49,244 nucleotides of DNA from positions 1 through 49,244 of the forward strand of contig NZ_JADNAT010000025.1 in NCBI RefSeq assembly GCF_015550425.1. The letters are read 5' to 3'. A program made the position numbers and the translations under genes. The DNA is from Clostridium sp. 1001275B_160808_H3 (GTDB lineage Bacteria; Bacillota; Clostridia; Clostridiales; Clostridiaceae). Under the pieces are notes generated by a model. The model had not been told where the DNA came from. It saw nothing but the letters and a program-made list of their open reading frames with translations, and made no database searches. Below, piece by piece: positions 1 through 8,504 of this stretch (within the stretch, counting starts at the first letter, position 1; every line of letters starts with the position of its first letter).

Positions 1-73
1 TTATATCATAGGAGCTTTTTTCTGTGCAGAGCTTAAGCCATTTTATCCACCGGCATAGCCAGTGGTTTTCAAC
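1..73 (+). mobile_element. Probable right end of an IS200/IS605-family element
   Basis: The element body would lie to the left of the window. An imperfect hairpin (CCAC-C-GGC at 47-54, ATA loop, GCC-A-GTGG at 58-65) is followed by TTTTCAAC at 66-73. A stem with a mismatched base a few nucleotides before a TCAA(C) cleavage tetranucleotide is what IS200/IS605 right ends look like, and it is also where TnpB guide-RNA scaffolds end. No transposase is visible; reading frame 2 is open only to a TAG at 56-58. The family assignment is inferred from this end structure. Confidence 0.4.
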
Positions 74-79
74 ACAATT

Positions 80-122
80 AAAAGCTACTATTTTCTAAAA
101 TCAATTTAAAATAGTAGCTTTT
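80..122 (-). terminator. Terminator after metY
   Basis: Perfect 15-bp inverted repeat (80-94 with 108-122, arm AAAAGCTACTATTTT) with a 13-nt loop and T-rich flanks. It lies 42 bases beyond the metY stop and could work in both directions. Confidence 0.85.
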
Positions 123-164
123 AACAAAAATATTATTACTTATTAAATCTTTAATTATTTATTA

Positions 165-1448
165 TTAACCGTTAATTGAATCTAGTGCCTGTTCAAAATC
201 TGCAATTATATCTCTTATATCCTCAACTCCAATTGAAACTCTCATTAAATCTGGTGTTACTCCACTTGCTATTTGTTCTTCCTTCGATAATTGACTATGT
301 GTAGTGGTTGCTGGATGTAAAATACAGCTTCTAACATCTCCTAAAGTGACTACTAATGCTACTAAATTTAATGATTTTGTAAATTTCTTTGCTGCCTCTA
401 TATCTCCCTTTATTCCAAAAGTTAATAATCCACTTCCTCCACCATTTAAATACTTTTTTGCTCTATCGTATTGTGAGCTAGTTTCAAGATATGGATAGTT
501 AACCCAATTTATTTTAGGATGTTTTTCTAACCATTTTGCTAACTCTAAAGCATTTTGTGAGTGTCTTTCCATTCTTAAATGAAGAGTTTCTAACCCTAAA
601 TTAGTTAAATAAGCATTAAATGGACTTTGACATGCCCCAATATCTCGTCCTAATGTAACTCTTAGCTTTGTTATATATGCTGCATTGCCAAATGATTCTA
701 CATATTTTAATCCATGATAACTTGGATCTGGTAATGTAAATTCTTCAAAATTTCCATTTGCCCAATCAAAGTTTCCTCCATCAACTACTATTCCTCCAAT
801 GCTTTGCGCATGTCCATCTGCATATTTTGTAGTTGAATGTACTACAATATTTGCTCCATGGTCAAATGGATTGCATAAGTATGGGGTTCCTACAGTATTA
901 TCCACTATAAATGGAATCTTTAATTCCTTTGCGACCTCTGAAAACTTCTCAAAATCTAATATATTTAGTCCTGGATTACCAATTGTCTCCCCATATATTG
1001 CTTTAGTATTTTCATTTGCACATGAAATAATTTCTTCTTTACTTGCTTCTGGGTCAACAAATGTTACCTCTATCCCCATTTTTTTAAGATTAACTGTAAA
1101 TAAATTAACTGTTCCACCATATAAAGATGATGCTGATATTATATGATCCCCAACCTTACATATATTTAATATTGAATATAATACTGCAGCTTGCCCTGAG
1201 GATGCAGCTACTGCTCCAACTCCTCCTTGAAGTTTAGCAAACTTCTCTTCCAATGCACAAACTGTAGGATTAGATATTCTACTATATAAATGCCCCTCTG
1301 CTTCTAAGTTAAATAGATTTTCTAAGTTATCTGGATCATCATACTTATAAGTTGCACTTTGAAATATTGGCAATACCCTAGGTTCCCCAGCCTTTGGTAT
1401 ATATCCTCCTTGAATACATATTGTTCCCTTTTTCCACTTTCCTACCAT
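165..1448 (-). CDS. metY: O-acetylhomoserine sulfhydrylase
   Basis: PLP enzyme of the Cys/Met metabolism family. It makes homocysteine from O-acetylhomoserine and sulfide, the direct-sulfhydrylation branch of methionine synthesis, in the cytosol. The 427 aa match the family length. The PLP lysine sits in HSTTKYADGHAQSIGG (K208), with SATYKY near 31-36, YSRISNPT near 55-62 and SSGQAA near 83-88. The ATG at 1448 follows a GGGGGAT ribosome site. A SAM-I riboswitch lies directly upstream, so expression should fall when SAM is high. Homoserine dehydrogenase, which makes the precursor, is two genes away. Cystathionine gamma-synthase is a less likely alternative, given the length and the riboswitch context. 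Confidence 0.93.
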   Translation of the reverse strand: MVGKWKKGTICIQGGYIPKAGEPRVLPIFQSATYKYDDPDNLENLFNLEAEGHLYSRISNPTVCALEEKFAKLQGGVGAVAASSGQAAVLYSILNICKVGDHIISASSLYGGTVNLFTVNLKKMGIEVTFVDPEASKEEIISCANENTKAIYGETIGNPGLNILDFEKFSEVAKELKIPFIVDNTVGTPYLCNPFDHGANIVVHSTTKYADGHAQSIGGIVVDGGNFDWANGNFEEFTLPDPSYHGLKYVESFGNAAYITKLRVTLGRDIGACQSPFNAYLTNLGLETLHLRMERHSQNALELAKWLEKHPKINWVNYPYLETSSQYDRAKKYLNGGGSGLLTFGIKGDIEAAKKFTKSLNLVALVVTLGDVRSCILHPATTTHSQLSKEEQIASGVTPDLMRVSIGVEDIRDIIADFEQALDSING

Positions 1449-1494
1449 ATTGAAATCCCCCTTTTAATATTATTGCTTATTGCTTTTTATAAAA

Positions 1495-1690
1495 TAAAAA
1501 AAGTTACTTCAAAATAAGAAGCAACCTAAATATACTAAACTATTCACTAATACGATTAATGAAACACCTCATTTGCCAAGCATCAGCTTGCAGGATTTAG
1601 CACCACACTAATTTATAAATAATTTTATACTCAGTAGGTTGCTAGGCTTCACAGGGCCAGTCCCTCCACCATTCTTAATAAAGTCTTTTT
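1495..1690 (-). promoter_or_regulatory. SAM-I (S-box) riboswitch controlling metY
   Basis: Read on the minus strand, the leader has the S-box core elements: GGTGGAGGGACTGGCCC (about 1655-1671), then GAAGCCTAGCAACC, GGTGCTAAATCCTGCAAGC and a GATG-TTGGCA-like helix. It ends in an intrinsic terminator, GTTGCTTC (1518-1525) pairing with GAAGTAAC (1503-1510), followed by a U-run. The arrangement matches the transcription-attenuating class that shuts the gene off when SAM binds. Confidence 0.93.
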
Positions 1691-1730
1691 TATTTAATTA
1701 TAATATATTATACACTACATTTTCCAATTT

Positions 1731-2315
1731 TCAACCATTATTTGTATTTTTTATAATTCTAGTATTCGTGATTATATAGTCTACTTTAATATCATGTGCT
1801 TCACATTCTATTTTATCAACTACTTGTAAATCATATGCTAATGCTATCTTATTTTCTTTAGATTTTATCTCATTTAAATATCTATCGTAATATCCTCCAC
1901 CATATCCTATTCTGTTACACTCATTATCAAAAACAACCCCAGGTACTACTATTAAATCTATATTTTCTTTTTCAATATAATCAGAATCATCTATTGGTTC
2001 TAAAATTCCCATTGAGTTTTTCTTTAACTCATCAAAAGAATTTAATTTTATTGCCTTCATATATTTCTCATCTTTATATACTTTAGGAATAAAAACGTTC
2101 TTTCTATCTTCAAAAGCCTTTTCTATTATATTTATTGTATTTATTTCATTGCTAAAACTTATGTAAATAAATATATTACTAGCTTTTTTATATAGTTCTG
2201 TATTTATTAACTCATTAAATATCTTAGTATCCATTATCTCTTTTTTACTGTTATCTAGTGAATCTCTTATTTCTAAAATTTTATTTCTTAAAACTCTCTT
2301 TTCTTCTTTATTCAT
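1731..2315 (-). CDS. 5-formyltetrahydrofolate cyclo-ligase
   Basis: ATP-dependent conversion of 5-formyl-THF to 5,10-methenyl-THF, a folate one-carbon salvage step in the cytosol. The 194 aa fit the family (about 180-200). The C-terminal signature RIGYGGGYYDRYL is at about residues 133-145, with VPGVVFD just before it. The ATG at 2315 follows AGGAGAG. It sits between homoserine dehydrogenase and metY on the same strand but is separated from both by more than 170 bases, so it is probably its own unit. Confidence 0.92.
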   Translation of the reverse strand: MNKEEKRVLRNKILEIRDSLDNSKKEIMDTKIFNELINTELYKKASNIFIYISFSNEINTINIIEKAFEDRKNVFIPKVYKDEKYMKAIKLNSFDELKKNSMGILEPIDDSDYIEKENIDLIVVPGVVFDNECNRIGYGGGYYDRYLNEIKSKENKIALAYDLQVVDKIECEAHDIKVDYIITNTRIIKNTNNG

Positions 2316-2430
2316 AATTCTCTCCTAAATATATTTTTAGCTACTTTGTTATATTTTGCGAATTAAACTTAATTACATTTATTAACTTTACGATTTTTAT
2401 ACTAAGTTCAGCTAGCTTCACTAAATATTC

Positions 2431-2477
2431 AATGCCTGCACAGCTATTTATCTTATGGAACATATCTAGTTTATCGT
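2431..2477. repeat. Partial copy of an intergenic repeat family
   Basis: GCACAGCTATTT, then CTTATGGAACATATCTAG and TTTATCG match, in reverse orientation, the outer part of the inverted-repeat elements at 35139-35260 and 45564-45761. Only one end is recognisable here. It lies in the 172-base gap between homoserine dehydrogenase and the cyclo-ligase gene. Confidence 0.55.
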
Positions 2478-2487
2478 ATCCCTTATA

Positions 2488-3495
2488 TTAGCAATTTATA
2501 TTTATTATGTCTCTTAATATAGATGCAGCTGCATTTGTTGTTCCTGATGCACCACCAATTACACTAATGTCCCCTAAAGTATCAGTCTTATAAAGCACAC
2601 CTTTATTTTTACCATCTACAAAATATAAAGGATGACTTTTATCTATTATCTCAGGTTTTACATATGCTTTTATTTTATTATTTTCTTTATATACTCGCCC
2701 TATTAACTTAATTTTATTATCTTTATTCTTTTCATTTATTATTAAGTGTTTACCTAACGAACTTATTCCTTCTATTTCAATATCATCAATGGTTAAGCAA
2801 GAATTCATAATAACATTGGCTAATATTAAAATTTTTGATGCAGTATCATATCCCTCTACATCTAACTTATAATTTGCTTCTGCTATTCCTAAACATATTG
2901 CTTTGTTCAATGCTCCACTATAATCAACTTCATTTTCATACATTTCAGTTAAAATATAATTACTTGTCCCGTTTAAAATCCCTTCAATAGATAATACTTC
3001 TGCTCCAGCTATATCAAATGTTCCAACATTTATAGATGGAAGTGCTCCACCAGTTGTACAGCCTATACCAAGCTTTACATTATTTTTATCGGCTAACCTT
3101 TTTAAGTTATTATATTGTAAAAGTATTGGCCCCTTATTCCCTGTTACTACATTAATAGAGTTTTTTAAGGCTAAACTTATATGAGTTAAACCAGGTTCAC
3201 CTGTTTCTATATTAGTACTAGTCAATTCTACAAGTATATCTATATCTTTATTTTTTATTATTGTATTAATATTTATATCTTCCTTAAATTCAAAGTCTTC
3301 AATATTTAAATTGTAATTATTGTTTATAATTTCTTTTAAATTTATTCCTAAATTATTATAAATTCCACCATTACTTTTTATTATATATTTAACCTTTATA
3401 TCAGTTCCTAGATTGTATAAATATTTCTTTTTATCATTTAATAGTTTTATTAAAGCCTTACTAACTCCACCAAAACCTATTATAGCTATGTCCAT
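2488..3495 (-). CDS. hom: Homoserine dehydrogenase (short form, no ACT domain)
   Basis: NAD(P)-dependent reduction of aspartate semialdehyde to homoserine, feeding methionine and threonine. The N-terminal Rossmann motif GFGGVS is at residues 7-12. The family hallmarks GCTTGGALPSIN, GILNGTSNYIL and EGYDTASKILILAN contain the catalytic Asp/Lys region. At 335 aa it lacks the C-terminal ACT domain of the common ~430-aa enzymes, so it is probably not feedback-inhibited through ACT. The ATG at 3495 follows a GGGGGAAGAG stretch. It is close to metY, which uses its product after acetylation. Confidence 0.9.
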   Translation of the reverse strand: MDIAIIGFGGVSKALIKLLNDKKKYLYNLGTDIKVKYIIKSNGGIYNNLGINLKEIINNNYNLNIEDFEFKEDININTIIKNKDIDILVELTSTNIETGEPGLTHISLALKNSINVVTGNKGPILLQYNNLKRLADKNNVKLGIGCTTGGALPSINVGTFDIAGAEVLSIEGILNGTSNYILTEMYENEVDYSGALNKAICLGIAEANYKLDVEGYDTASKILILANVIMNSCLTIDDIEIEGISSLGKHLIINEKNKDNKIKLIGRVYKENNKIKAYVKPEIIDKSHPLYFVDGKNKGVLYKTDTLGDISVIGGASGTTNAAASILRDIININC

Positions 3496-3540
3496 ATTCT
3501 CTTCCCCCTTTATACTATTATAATATATTATTCGTTTTAG

Positions 3541-3613
3541 ATAAAAAAATAGATATATACAAGTTTGCCTACTCCAAAGATTTACCTAGACATAATTAAA
3601 CTTATACATATCT
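3541..3613 (-). terminator. Terminator-like hairpin after the phosphoesterase gene
   Basis: AGATATATACAAGTTT (3550-3565) pairs with AACTTATACATATCT (3599-3613). A second helix forms inside the loop (GCCTA with TAGAC). On the minus strand it is followed by a U-run (3541-3548). Confidence 0.6.
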
Positions 3614-3658
3614 AACAAAAGATTTATTTTTAAACTAATTTATTAATATGTAAATATA

Positions 3659-4612
3659 TTAATTTGATATTTCTGTGCTAAATATCCATTGTTTTTCCTT
3701 TATATCTCTTCCTTTAACAGTAACATTATTACCATTTACCTCAACATAAACGCCTTTAATATAATCAGTTTCTCTTTTGTAGCCTTTTTCTTCATTTGAA
3801 TCTGGTATAATGGTGTAATGGACTGCACCTGTATTTACTATAGTAAAAGGTTTATTTAAAACTAAACTATTTTCATTTAAATTGCTATGAGTATGAGAGG
3901 CAAACATTATCACTTCCGGATATTGAGATAATATCTGCTTAATTTCTTCACTTTTATTAGTTCCAATCCATGAATTTTCTCCATAATCTAAGTGTTGGTG
4001 AAGAAATACAAATATCGGTTTTCCTTTTTTATAATTCTCAGCTAACTTTTCCTTAAACCATTCTAATTGTTCATCAGATATAGAGGCCGTTACTGAATTT
4101 ATAGTTTCAGAATTACCATCTTCAGACCCTAATGATATAAAATGATATCCATTCACCCATTTATCATGATATACTTTTTCTTCTCCTGAGAATTTCAAAT
4201 ATTTATTTATAAAGCTTTGAACCTGCTCATTAGAATTTGTTTCAATATTATAATCAAAAAATTCATGGTTCCCTATATTTTTTATAATTATTTCTGGTAA
4301 CAAATCCTTATTTTTATTTAAAGTGTTTTGCATTGAATTATATTGTTCATCTAAGCCCTGATCAACAGCATCACCATTTAATACCAATGCATCCATCTTA
4401 GGATTTATAGTGTATAAGTCATTAATAGCTTCTTGAAGGTGATTAATATTTTCATGAACATCTCCTAAAACAGCAAAAGAGAGGTCCGCATTAGATGACG
4501 ATGTTACTGTTGCAGCATCAAACTTAAATTTAGACTCATTAATATATATGGCATATATTGCTCCTAAAAGAATTACTGTGATTGTAATAATAATTAATTT
4601 AAATCTTTTCAT
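3659..4612 (-). CDS. Membrane-anchored metallophosphoesterase
   Basis: Calcineurin-like phosphoesterase with one N-terminal hydrophobic segment (about residues 4-24) and no lipobox, so the catalytic domain is expected outside the membrane. The metal ligands appear in order: GDVH, NGDAVD, GNHE, an HQH motif and SHTHSN, where the usual GHxH has Ser in place of Gly. The ATG at 4612 (MKRFKL) is chosen because AAGAGG lies 8 nt upstream; a GTG at 4621 in the same frame overlaps that ribosome site. The natural substrate cannot be told. It stands alone between homoserine dehydrogenase and a PTS gene. Confidence 0.85.
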   Translation of the reverse strand: MKRFKLIIITITVILLGAIYAIYINESKFKFDAATVTSSSNADLSFAVLGDVHENINHLQEAINDLYTINPKMDALVLNGDAVDQGLDEQYNSMQNTLNKNKDLLPEIIIKNIGNHEFFDYNIETNSNEQVQSFINKYLKFSGEEKVYHDKWVNGYHFISLGSEDGNSETINSVTASISDEQLEWFKEKLAENYKKGKPIFVFLHQHLDYGENSWIGTNKSEEIKQILSQYPEVIMFASHTHSNLNENSLVLNKPFTIVNTGAVHYTIIPDSNEEKGYKRETDYIKGVYVEVNGNNVTVKGRDIKEKQWIFSTEISN

Positions 4613-4850
4613 TTTAATCACCTCTTACTTTAAAGTTAAGTCTAAAATACTAATTAAATCTATTTTTTTCTAAAAACTTTATAATATTCATATGTACAAT
4701 TTAAAATTTCAAACTCTAAATAAACATAACATTTACATATTTAATTTAACATTTATTTCCTAAAATGTCTAATACCTAAATTAAGTATATTTTTTAAAAG
4801 ATTACGTATTTATTTAAATTTACTATGTTAATTTTTTTCTATAAACAAAA
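4613..4850. other. AT-rich intergenic region, nothing further seen
   Basis: Apart from the ribosome site of the phosphoesterase gene (4621-4626), the stretch is very AT-rich. No ORF with a ribosome site, RNA structure or repeat was recognised. It must contain the promoter of the phosphoesterase gene, but no clear -35/-10 pair stands out. Confidence 0.5.
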
Positions 4851-4887
4851 AAAATCGTTAATTCTATTTATAAGAATTAACGATTTT
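4851..4887 (-). terminator. Terminator after the glucose-type PTS gene
   Basis: Perfect 15-bp inverted repeat AAAATCGTTAATTCT (4851-4865) / AGAATTAACGATTTT (4873-4887) with a 7-nt loop and T-rich flanks. Confidence 0.9.
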
Positions 4888-4919
4888 ATATTTTAATTAA
4901 AAACTATATACACTAAATA

Positions 4920-6617
4920 TTAATCTATATCTAAGATGTTTTTAATTTCATTCTTGTATGCATCTGCTTTAGCACCAAATATAGCTTGAATTCCGTTACC
5001 AACTTCAACTACACCAGCTGCACCTAAAGCTTTTAATTCATCTTTATTTACGTTAGCTTTATCTTTAACTTCAACTCTTAATCTAGTTATACAAGCATCA
5101 ACGCTAACTATATTTTCTTCTCCACCTAAAGCTGCTAAAACTGCTGGAGCTTTTTCAACTATTTCATTGTTCTTTCCAGCTTTCTTGTTGCCAGACTTTT
5201 CATTTATATCAGCTTGAGGAATACCTGCTTTTTCTTGATAATCAGCTTTTGAATAAAGCTTAACTTCTTCTTCGCTTTCATCTCTACCTGGAGTCTTTAA
5301 GTTAAACTTCTTAATTAAGAATAAGAATAAGAAGTAGTAAACTACTGCATAAACTATACCAACTAAGATTAATCTTAACCAATGAGTAGGAACTCCTGCT
5401 CCTGCTGGTAATAATCCGAATAAAGTAAAGTCTATTAATCCACCTGAGAATGTCATACCAATAAATACATTAAGTATATCCATTAACATGAATGATAAAC
5501 CAGCTAATACACAGTGAACTCCATATAATACTGGTGCAACGAATAAGAATGTAAATTCGATTGGTTCAGTAATACCAGTAAGTAATGCTGTAACTGCAGC
5601 TGATGCTAATAATGAACCAACAGCTTTTTTCTTGCTTGGAGCTGCTGTCTTATACATAGCTAAAGCTGCTGCTGGAAGACCAAACATCATGAATGGGAAT
5701 TTACCAGCCATAAATCTTGTAGTACCTGCAACTACTGTTGACATATCTGCTGTTGAAGCTCCAACTAAGCTACTCATGCTTGATAATTGAGCAAAGTAAG
5801 CTGTATTAGCTCCTGCAACTGTTTGCCATGCACCATCTACTAATATTTGTCCTTCAACGAATGAACCATACCAGAATGGTGTATAGAATACGTGGTGTAA
5901 TCCAAATGGAATTAATGCTCTTTCAATAACTCCATAGAAGAATGTTCCGATAGCACCTGCATTTCTAACTAATTCTGAAAGCACTCCTATACCATTTTGA
6001 ACTACTGGCCAAATGAATGCTAATAAAGCACCAACTATTGCCATAGCTAAAGAAGTTACTATTGGTACAAATCTTGATCCTGAGAAGAATCCAATAACTT
6101 GTGGTAATTGTATTGTATGATATTTATTGTGTAATATTGCTGTAACTATACCTGTGATGATACCACCAAACACTGACATATTTAATGTAAATATACCTAA
6201 GTTAGTAGTAACATAAGTACCATATTCACCAACTGCATCTGGAGTAACTACTCCTAATTGAGTTAATCCTAATGCTAACATTGAAGATATAACTTGGTTC
6301 ATAACTATGAAACCAAATATTGAAGCTAATCCTGCAGTTCCCTTATCTTTTTTAGCAAGTCCAACCGCAACACCTACTGCAAATAGTAAAGGTAGGTTTC
6401 CAAATATAATATCCCCTACGTTTTTCATTATTGTTAATATTGCTGTAACTACAGGAATATTAACAAATGCTATTAATGGTTGATATACTGCTGGTGGATT
6501 AGATAATCCTGATATACCTAATAAAGCACCACCAACGCCTAGTAAAATCCCTGCAATTGGTAAAGCTGCTATTGGAAGCATGATAGCTTTACCGATTCTT
6601 TGTAATTGTTGTAGCAT
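4920..6617 (-). CDS. ptsG: Glucose-family PTS permease, EIICB
   Basis: Imports and phosphorylates a hexose, probably glucose. The N-terminal IIC membrane domain covers about residues 1-430 and contains the [12 protein letters not shown] signature. A charged linker follows, then a C-terminal IIB domain whose phospho-cysteine is in DACITRLR (about C508). There is no IIA domain, so a separate Crr-like IIA must supply phosphate. The ATG at 6617 is preceded by AAGGAGG. The upstream leader has a GlcT-type antiterminator and an overlapping terminator, which supports glucose as the substrate. A maltose- or alpha-glucoside-type IICB remains possible. It is transcribed alone and has its own terminator. 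Confidence 0.85.
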   Translation of the reverse strand: MLQQLQRIGKAIMLPIAALPIAGILLGVGGALLGISGLSNPPAVYQPLIAFVNIPVVTAILTIMKNVGDIIFGNLPLLFAVGVAVGLAKKDKGTAGLASIFGFIVMNQVISSMLALGLTQLGVVTPDAVGEYGTYVTTNLGIFTLNMSVFGGIITGIVTAILHNKYHTIQLPQVIGFFSGSRFVPIVTSLAMAIVGALLAFIWPVVQNGIGVLSELVRNAGAIGTFFYGVIERALIPFGLHHVFYTPFWYGSFVEGQILVDGAWQTVAGANTAYFAQLSSMSSLVGASTADMSTVVAGTTRFMAGKFPFMMFGLPAAALAMYKTAAPSKKKAVGSLLASAAVTALLTGITEPIEFTFLFVAPVLYGVHCVLAGLSFMLMDILNVFIGMTFSGGLIDFTLFGLLPAGAGVPTHWLRLILVGIVYAVVYYFLFLFLIKKFNLKTPGRDESEEEVKLYSKADYQEKAGIPQADINEKSGNKKAGKNNEIVEKAPAVLAALGGEENIVSVDACITRLRVEVKDKANVNKDELKALGAAGVVEVGNGIQAIFGAKADAYKNEIKNILDID

Positions 6618-6734
6618 CTTATAATTCCTCCTTAATTTATATAATAAAATAAATTACTACAGTAGTATGTGTTACTTCCAACTTATTATTGCCATATATT
6701 TATTTAGTTATGAATAATTTTAAAAATAGTATAA

Positions 6735-6798
6735 AAAAAAATAAAAAAAGGACCAAAACCTTATAGATATAGCTATATCTATAATATTCTTAGTCCTT
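6735..6798 (-). terminator. Leader terminator (attenuator) of the glucose PTS gene
   Basis: On the minus strand AAGGAC (6793-6798) and the inner arm TATAGATATA pair with TATATCTATA and GTCCTT (6748-6753). A long U-run follows at 6735-6747. Its 5' arm overlaps the antiterminator, the usual mutually exclusive arrangement. Confidence 0.85.
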
Positions 6799-6825
6799 GC
6801 CTGCATAACCAGTAACACACTACGT
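6793..6825 (-). promoter_or_regulatory. GlcT-type ribonucleic antiterminator (RAT)
   Basis: Minus-strand sequence GTGTTACTGGTTATGCAGGC followed by AAGGAC resembles the RAT element bound by GlcT in Bacillus ptsG leaders (GTGTTACTG...GCAGGCA). It overlaps the 5' arm of the terminator. No GlcT gene is in the window, so the regulator must act from elsewhere. Confidence 0.75.
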
Positions 6826-6877
6826 ATTTAATTATGTAATTATAATATCATATTTAAATTTAAATGTAAATGTTTTT

Positions 6878-6970
6878 TTAATTTTTTATCATTTTATTTT
6901 TTTCTATTAATTTGTTAATTATACTATTTAGTAACTTATATTGATTCAAATCTTTAGTTTGTCTATTCAT
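6878..6970 (-). CDS. Candidate 30-aa peptide
   Basis: ATG at 6970 with a strong AAGGAG ribosome site 8 nt upstream opens a 30-codon frame ending at a TAA. The product is Lys/Asn-rich and predicted helical (ending EKNKMIKN). It lies just upstream of the glucose PTS leader on the same strand. It could be a Spo0E-like or leader peptide, but no family signature is visible. The ribosome site is the main support. Confidence 0.3.
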   Translation of the reverse strand: MNRQTKDLNQYKLLNSIINKLIEKNKMIKN

Positions 6971-7322
6971 AAAACCAACTCCTTGTTACTTTATTATTAT
7001 AAATAATTTATAAATAAAACACTAACCTCATTATAAATTGAATTTTTTTCTTTTAGACAATTACACCTTGTAATCATTTACCAACTGTGAAAATCTTATA
7101 TTTTCTTGTTCTTTCTATGATTTATAATTTTTAATTATATCAGCATGCTTACTTAATACTATATGCTCCATCCCCCACAATAATTCCAATTCTTATGTTA
7201 TCTTATTAGTTATGATGTTTTAAAAAAAGTTTAAAATGGTTTTATACTTTATTATTAAATTAATTTTCTCCCATATGTTTAAATCTTCATAAACTTGGAT
7301 ATAAATTAAATGAGGTGATACT
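6971..7322. other. AT-rich non-coding stretch
   Basis: No convincing ORF, structured RNA or repeat was recognised. It separates the minus-strand glucose PTS unit from plus-strand genes and should contain promoters for the small ORFs on either side. Confidence 0.4.
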
Positions 7323-7427
7323 TTGGAAAATAACACTAAAAATGCAAGTTCTTTAAGAATAGATTTATCAATTATTTTATTATTAACGTCTTTCTTATTT
7401 TTCTTAATTTATTGTACTAGCTTATAA
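7323..7427 (+). CDS. 34-aa single-span membrane peptide
   Basis: A TTG start at 7323 lies 5 nt after GAGGTGAT and opens a 34-codon frame ending TAA at 7425-7427. The product has a polar N-terminal third (MENNTKNASSLRID) and then a run of about 19 hydrophobic residues (IILLLTSFLFFLIYCTSL). A perfect terminator follows within 20 bases. The start, frame and terminator together suggest a real monocistronic small membrane protein. No homologue is recognised. Confidence 0.5.
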   Translation: MENNTKNASSLRIDLSIILLLTSFLFFLIYCTSL

Positions 7428-7446
7428 TAAAATTTTATAAATACAC

Positions 7447-7487
7447 AAAATAGTATGTAGATTTTAAAAATCTACATACTATTTTTT
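7447..7487 (+). terminator. Terminator after the 34-aa ORF
   Basis: Perfect 19-bp inverted repeat (7447-7465 with 7467-7485, arm AAAATAGTATGTAGATTTT) with a T-run continuing to 7487. Confidence 0.88.
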
Positions 7488-7829
7488 CTTCTTTTATATG
7501 TAAAATAAATAAGAAAAGCGTCCTCATTTCTTAAATTCAATAATATTTTACAAATTCTTAAATATTACTACTTTTTTAGAATTCTAATTGTAGTCCTCGT
7601 CCTTAATAATCCTATCAATACCTTAGCATTAATCCCTATTTTACTTATACAAATTTCAAAATGAATTTATTAACATTTTGTTAACATCCATATTTTTTAC
7701 TGTATATTTATTAATTTTATATCATTATTAAATATTAATTATCAAATTTTTCTATGGATTTTATACGAATTTGATTGTATAATTATAAAAAAAATAATTG
7801 ATTACAAATTTCGAAAGGATTCGATAAAC
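7488..7829 (+). other. Upstream region of the 5-oxoproline operon
   Basis: No ORF was recognised. A TATAAT at 7778-7783, with a weak TGGATT 17 bp upstream, is a possible sigmaA promoter placing the start near 7790. The ribosome site AAAGGA lies before the ATG at 7830. Confidence 0.4.
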
Positions 7830-8495
7830 ATGGCTTTAATAGGAATATTAATAATAATTATAGGACTTGCATTAAAATTTAATACTATTGCTGTTGTAAT
7901 TGTATCTGGATTAGTAACTGGATTAGTTTCTGGTATGAGCTTTTCAGAAATCCTTACCACTTTAGGACAAACCTTTGTTCAAAAAAGAGAAATGTCTTTA
8001 TTTTTACTGACTCTTCCTATTATAGGAATATGTGAAAGATATGGATTAAAAGAAAAAGCAACAATGCTTATAAAAAATGTAAAGGGCTTATCTACTGGGA
8101 AAATTATATCTGGATATTTATTTATTAGAGAAATATCTATTGCAATGGCTGTTAAACTTGGTGGACATCCTCAGTTTGTAAGACCTCTAATTAATCCAAT
8201 GGCTCAAGGAGCTGCAATTTCAAAATATGGCGAATTAGATGAAGAAGATGAAGACTTAATAAAAGCTCACGCTGCTGCAGCTGATAACTATGGTAACTTC
8301 TTTGGACAAAATGTATTTTTAGCAAACTCAGGTGTTCTACTTATAGCTGGTACTCTAGAAACTTTAGGATATAATGTTGACACGTTACAAATTGCTAAAG
8401 CCTCAATTCCAATTGCTATAATAGCTTTCATTTTAGGAGTTATTCAAAACTATTATCTAGACAAAAAACTTGCTAAAAAATATAAAAATAGGTAG
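7830..8495 (+). CDS. DUF969 membrane protein, putative 5-oxoproline transporter subunit
   Basis: A 221-aa polytopic membrane protein. Hydrophobic segments cover about residues 1-40, 60-75 and 185-205, with a polar acidic loop (GELDEEDEDLIKAH) in the middle. DUF969 and DUF979 proteins are regularly encoded together beside pyroglutamyl peptidase and are annotated in the family literature as the two halves of a 5-oxoproline transporter. It is first in a four-gene operon and is followed after 9 nt by DUF979. The role is inferred from family and context. Confidence 0.8.
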   Translation: MALIGILIIIIGLALKFNTIAVVIVSGLVTGLVSGMSFSEILTTLGQTFVQKREMSLFLLTLPIIGICERYGLKEKATMLIKNVKGLSTGKIISGYLFIREISIAMAVKLGGHPQFVRPLINPMAQGAAISKYGELDEEDEDLIKAHAAAADNYGNFFGQNVFLANSGVLLIAGTLETLGYNVDTLQIAKASIPIAIIAFILGVIQNYYLDKKLAKKYKNR

Positions 8496-8504
8496 GTAAA
8501 CTTT

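Noticed and set aside
799..1146. 115-codon plus-strand frame opposite metY
   Set aside because: Antisense to a well-supported enzyme gene, no ribosome site, no recognisable protein pattern.
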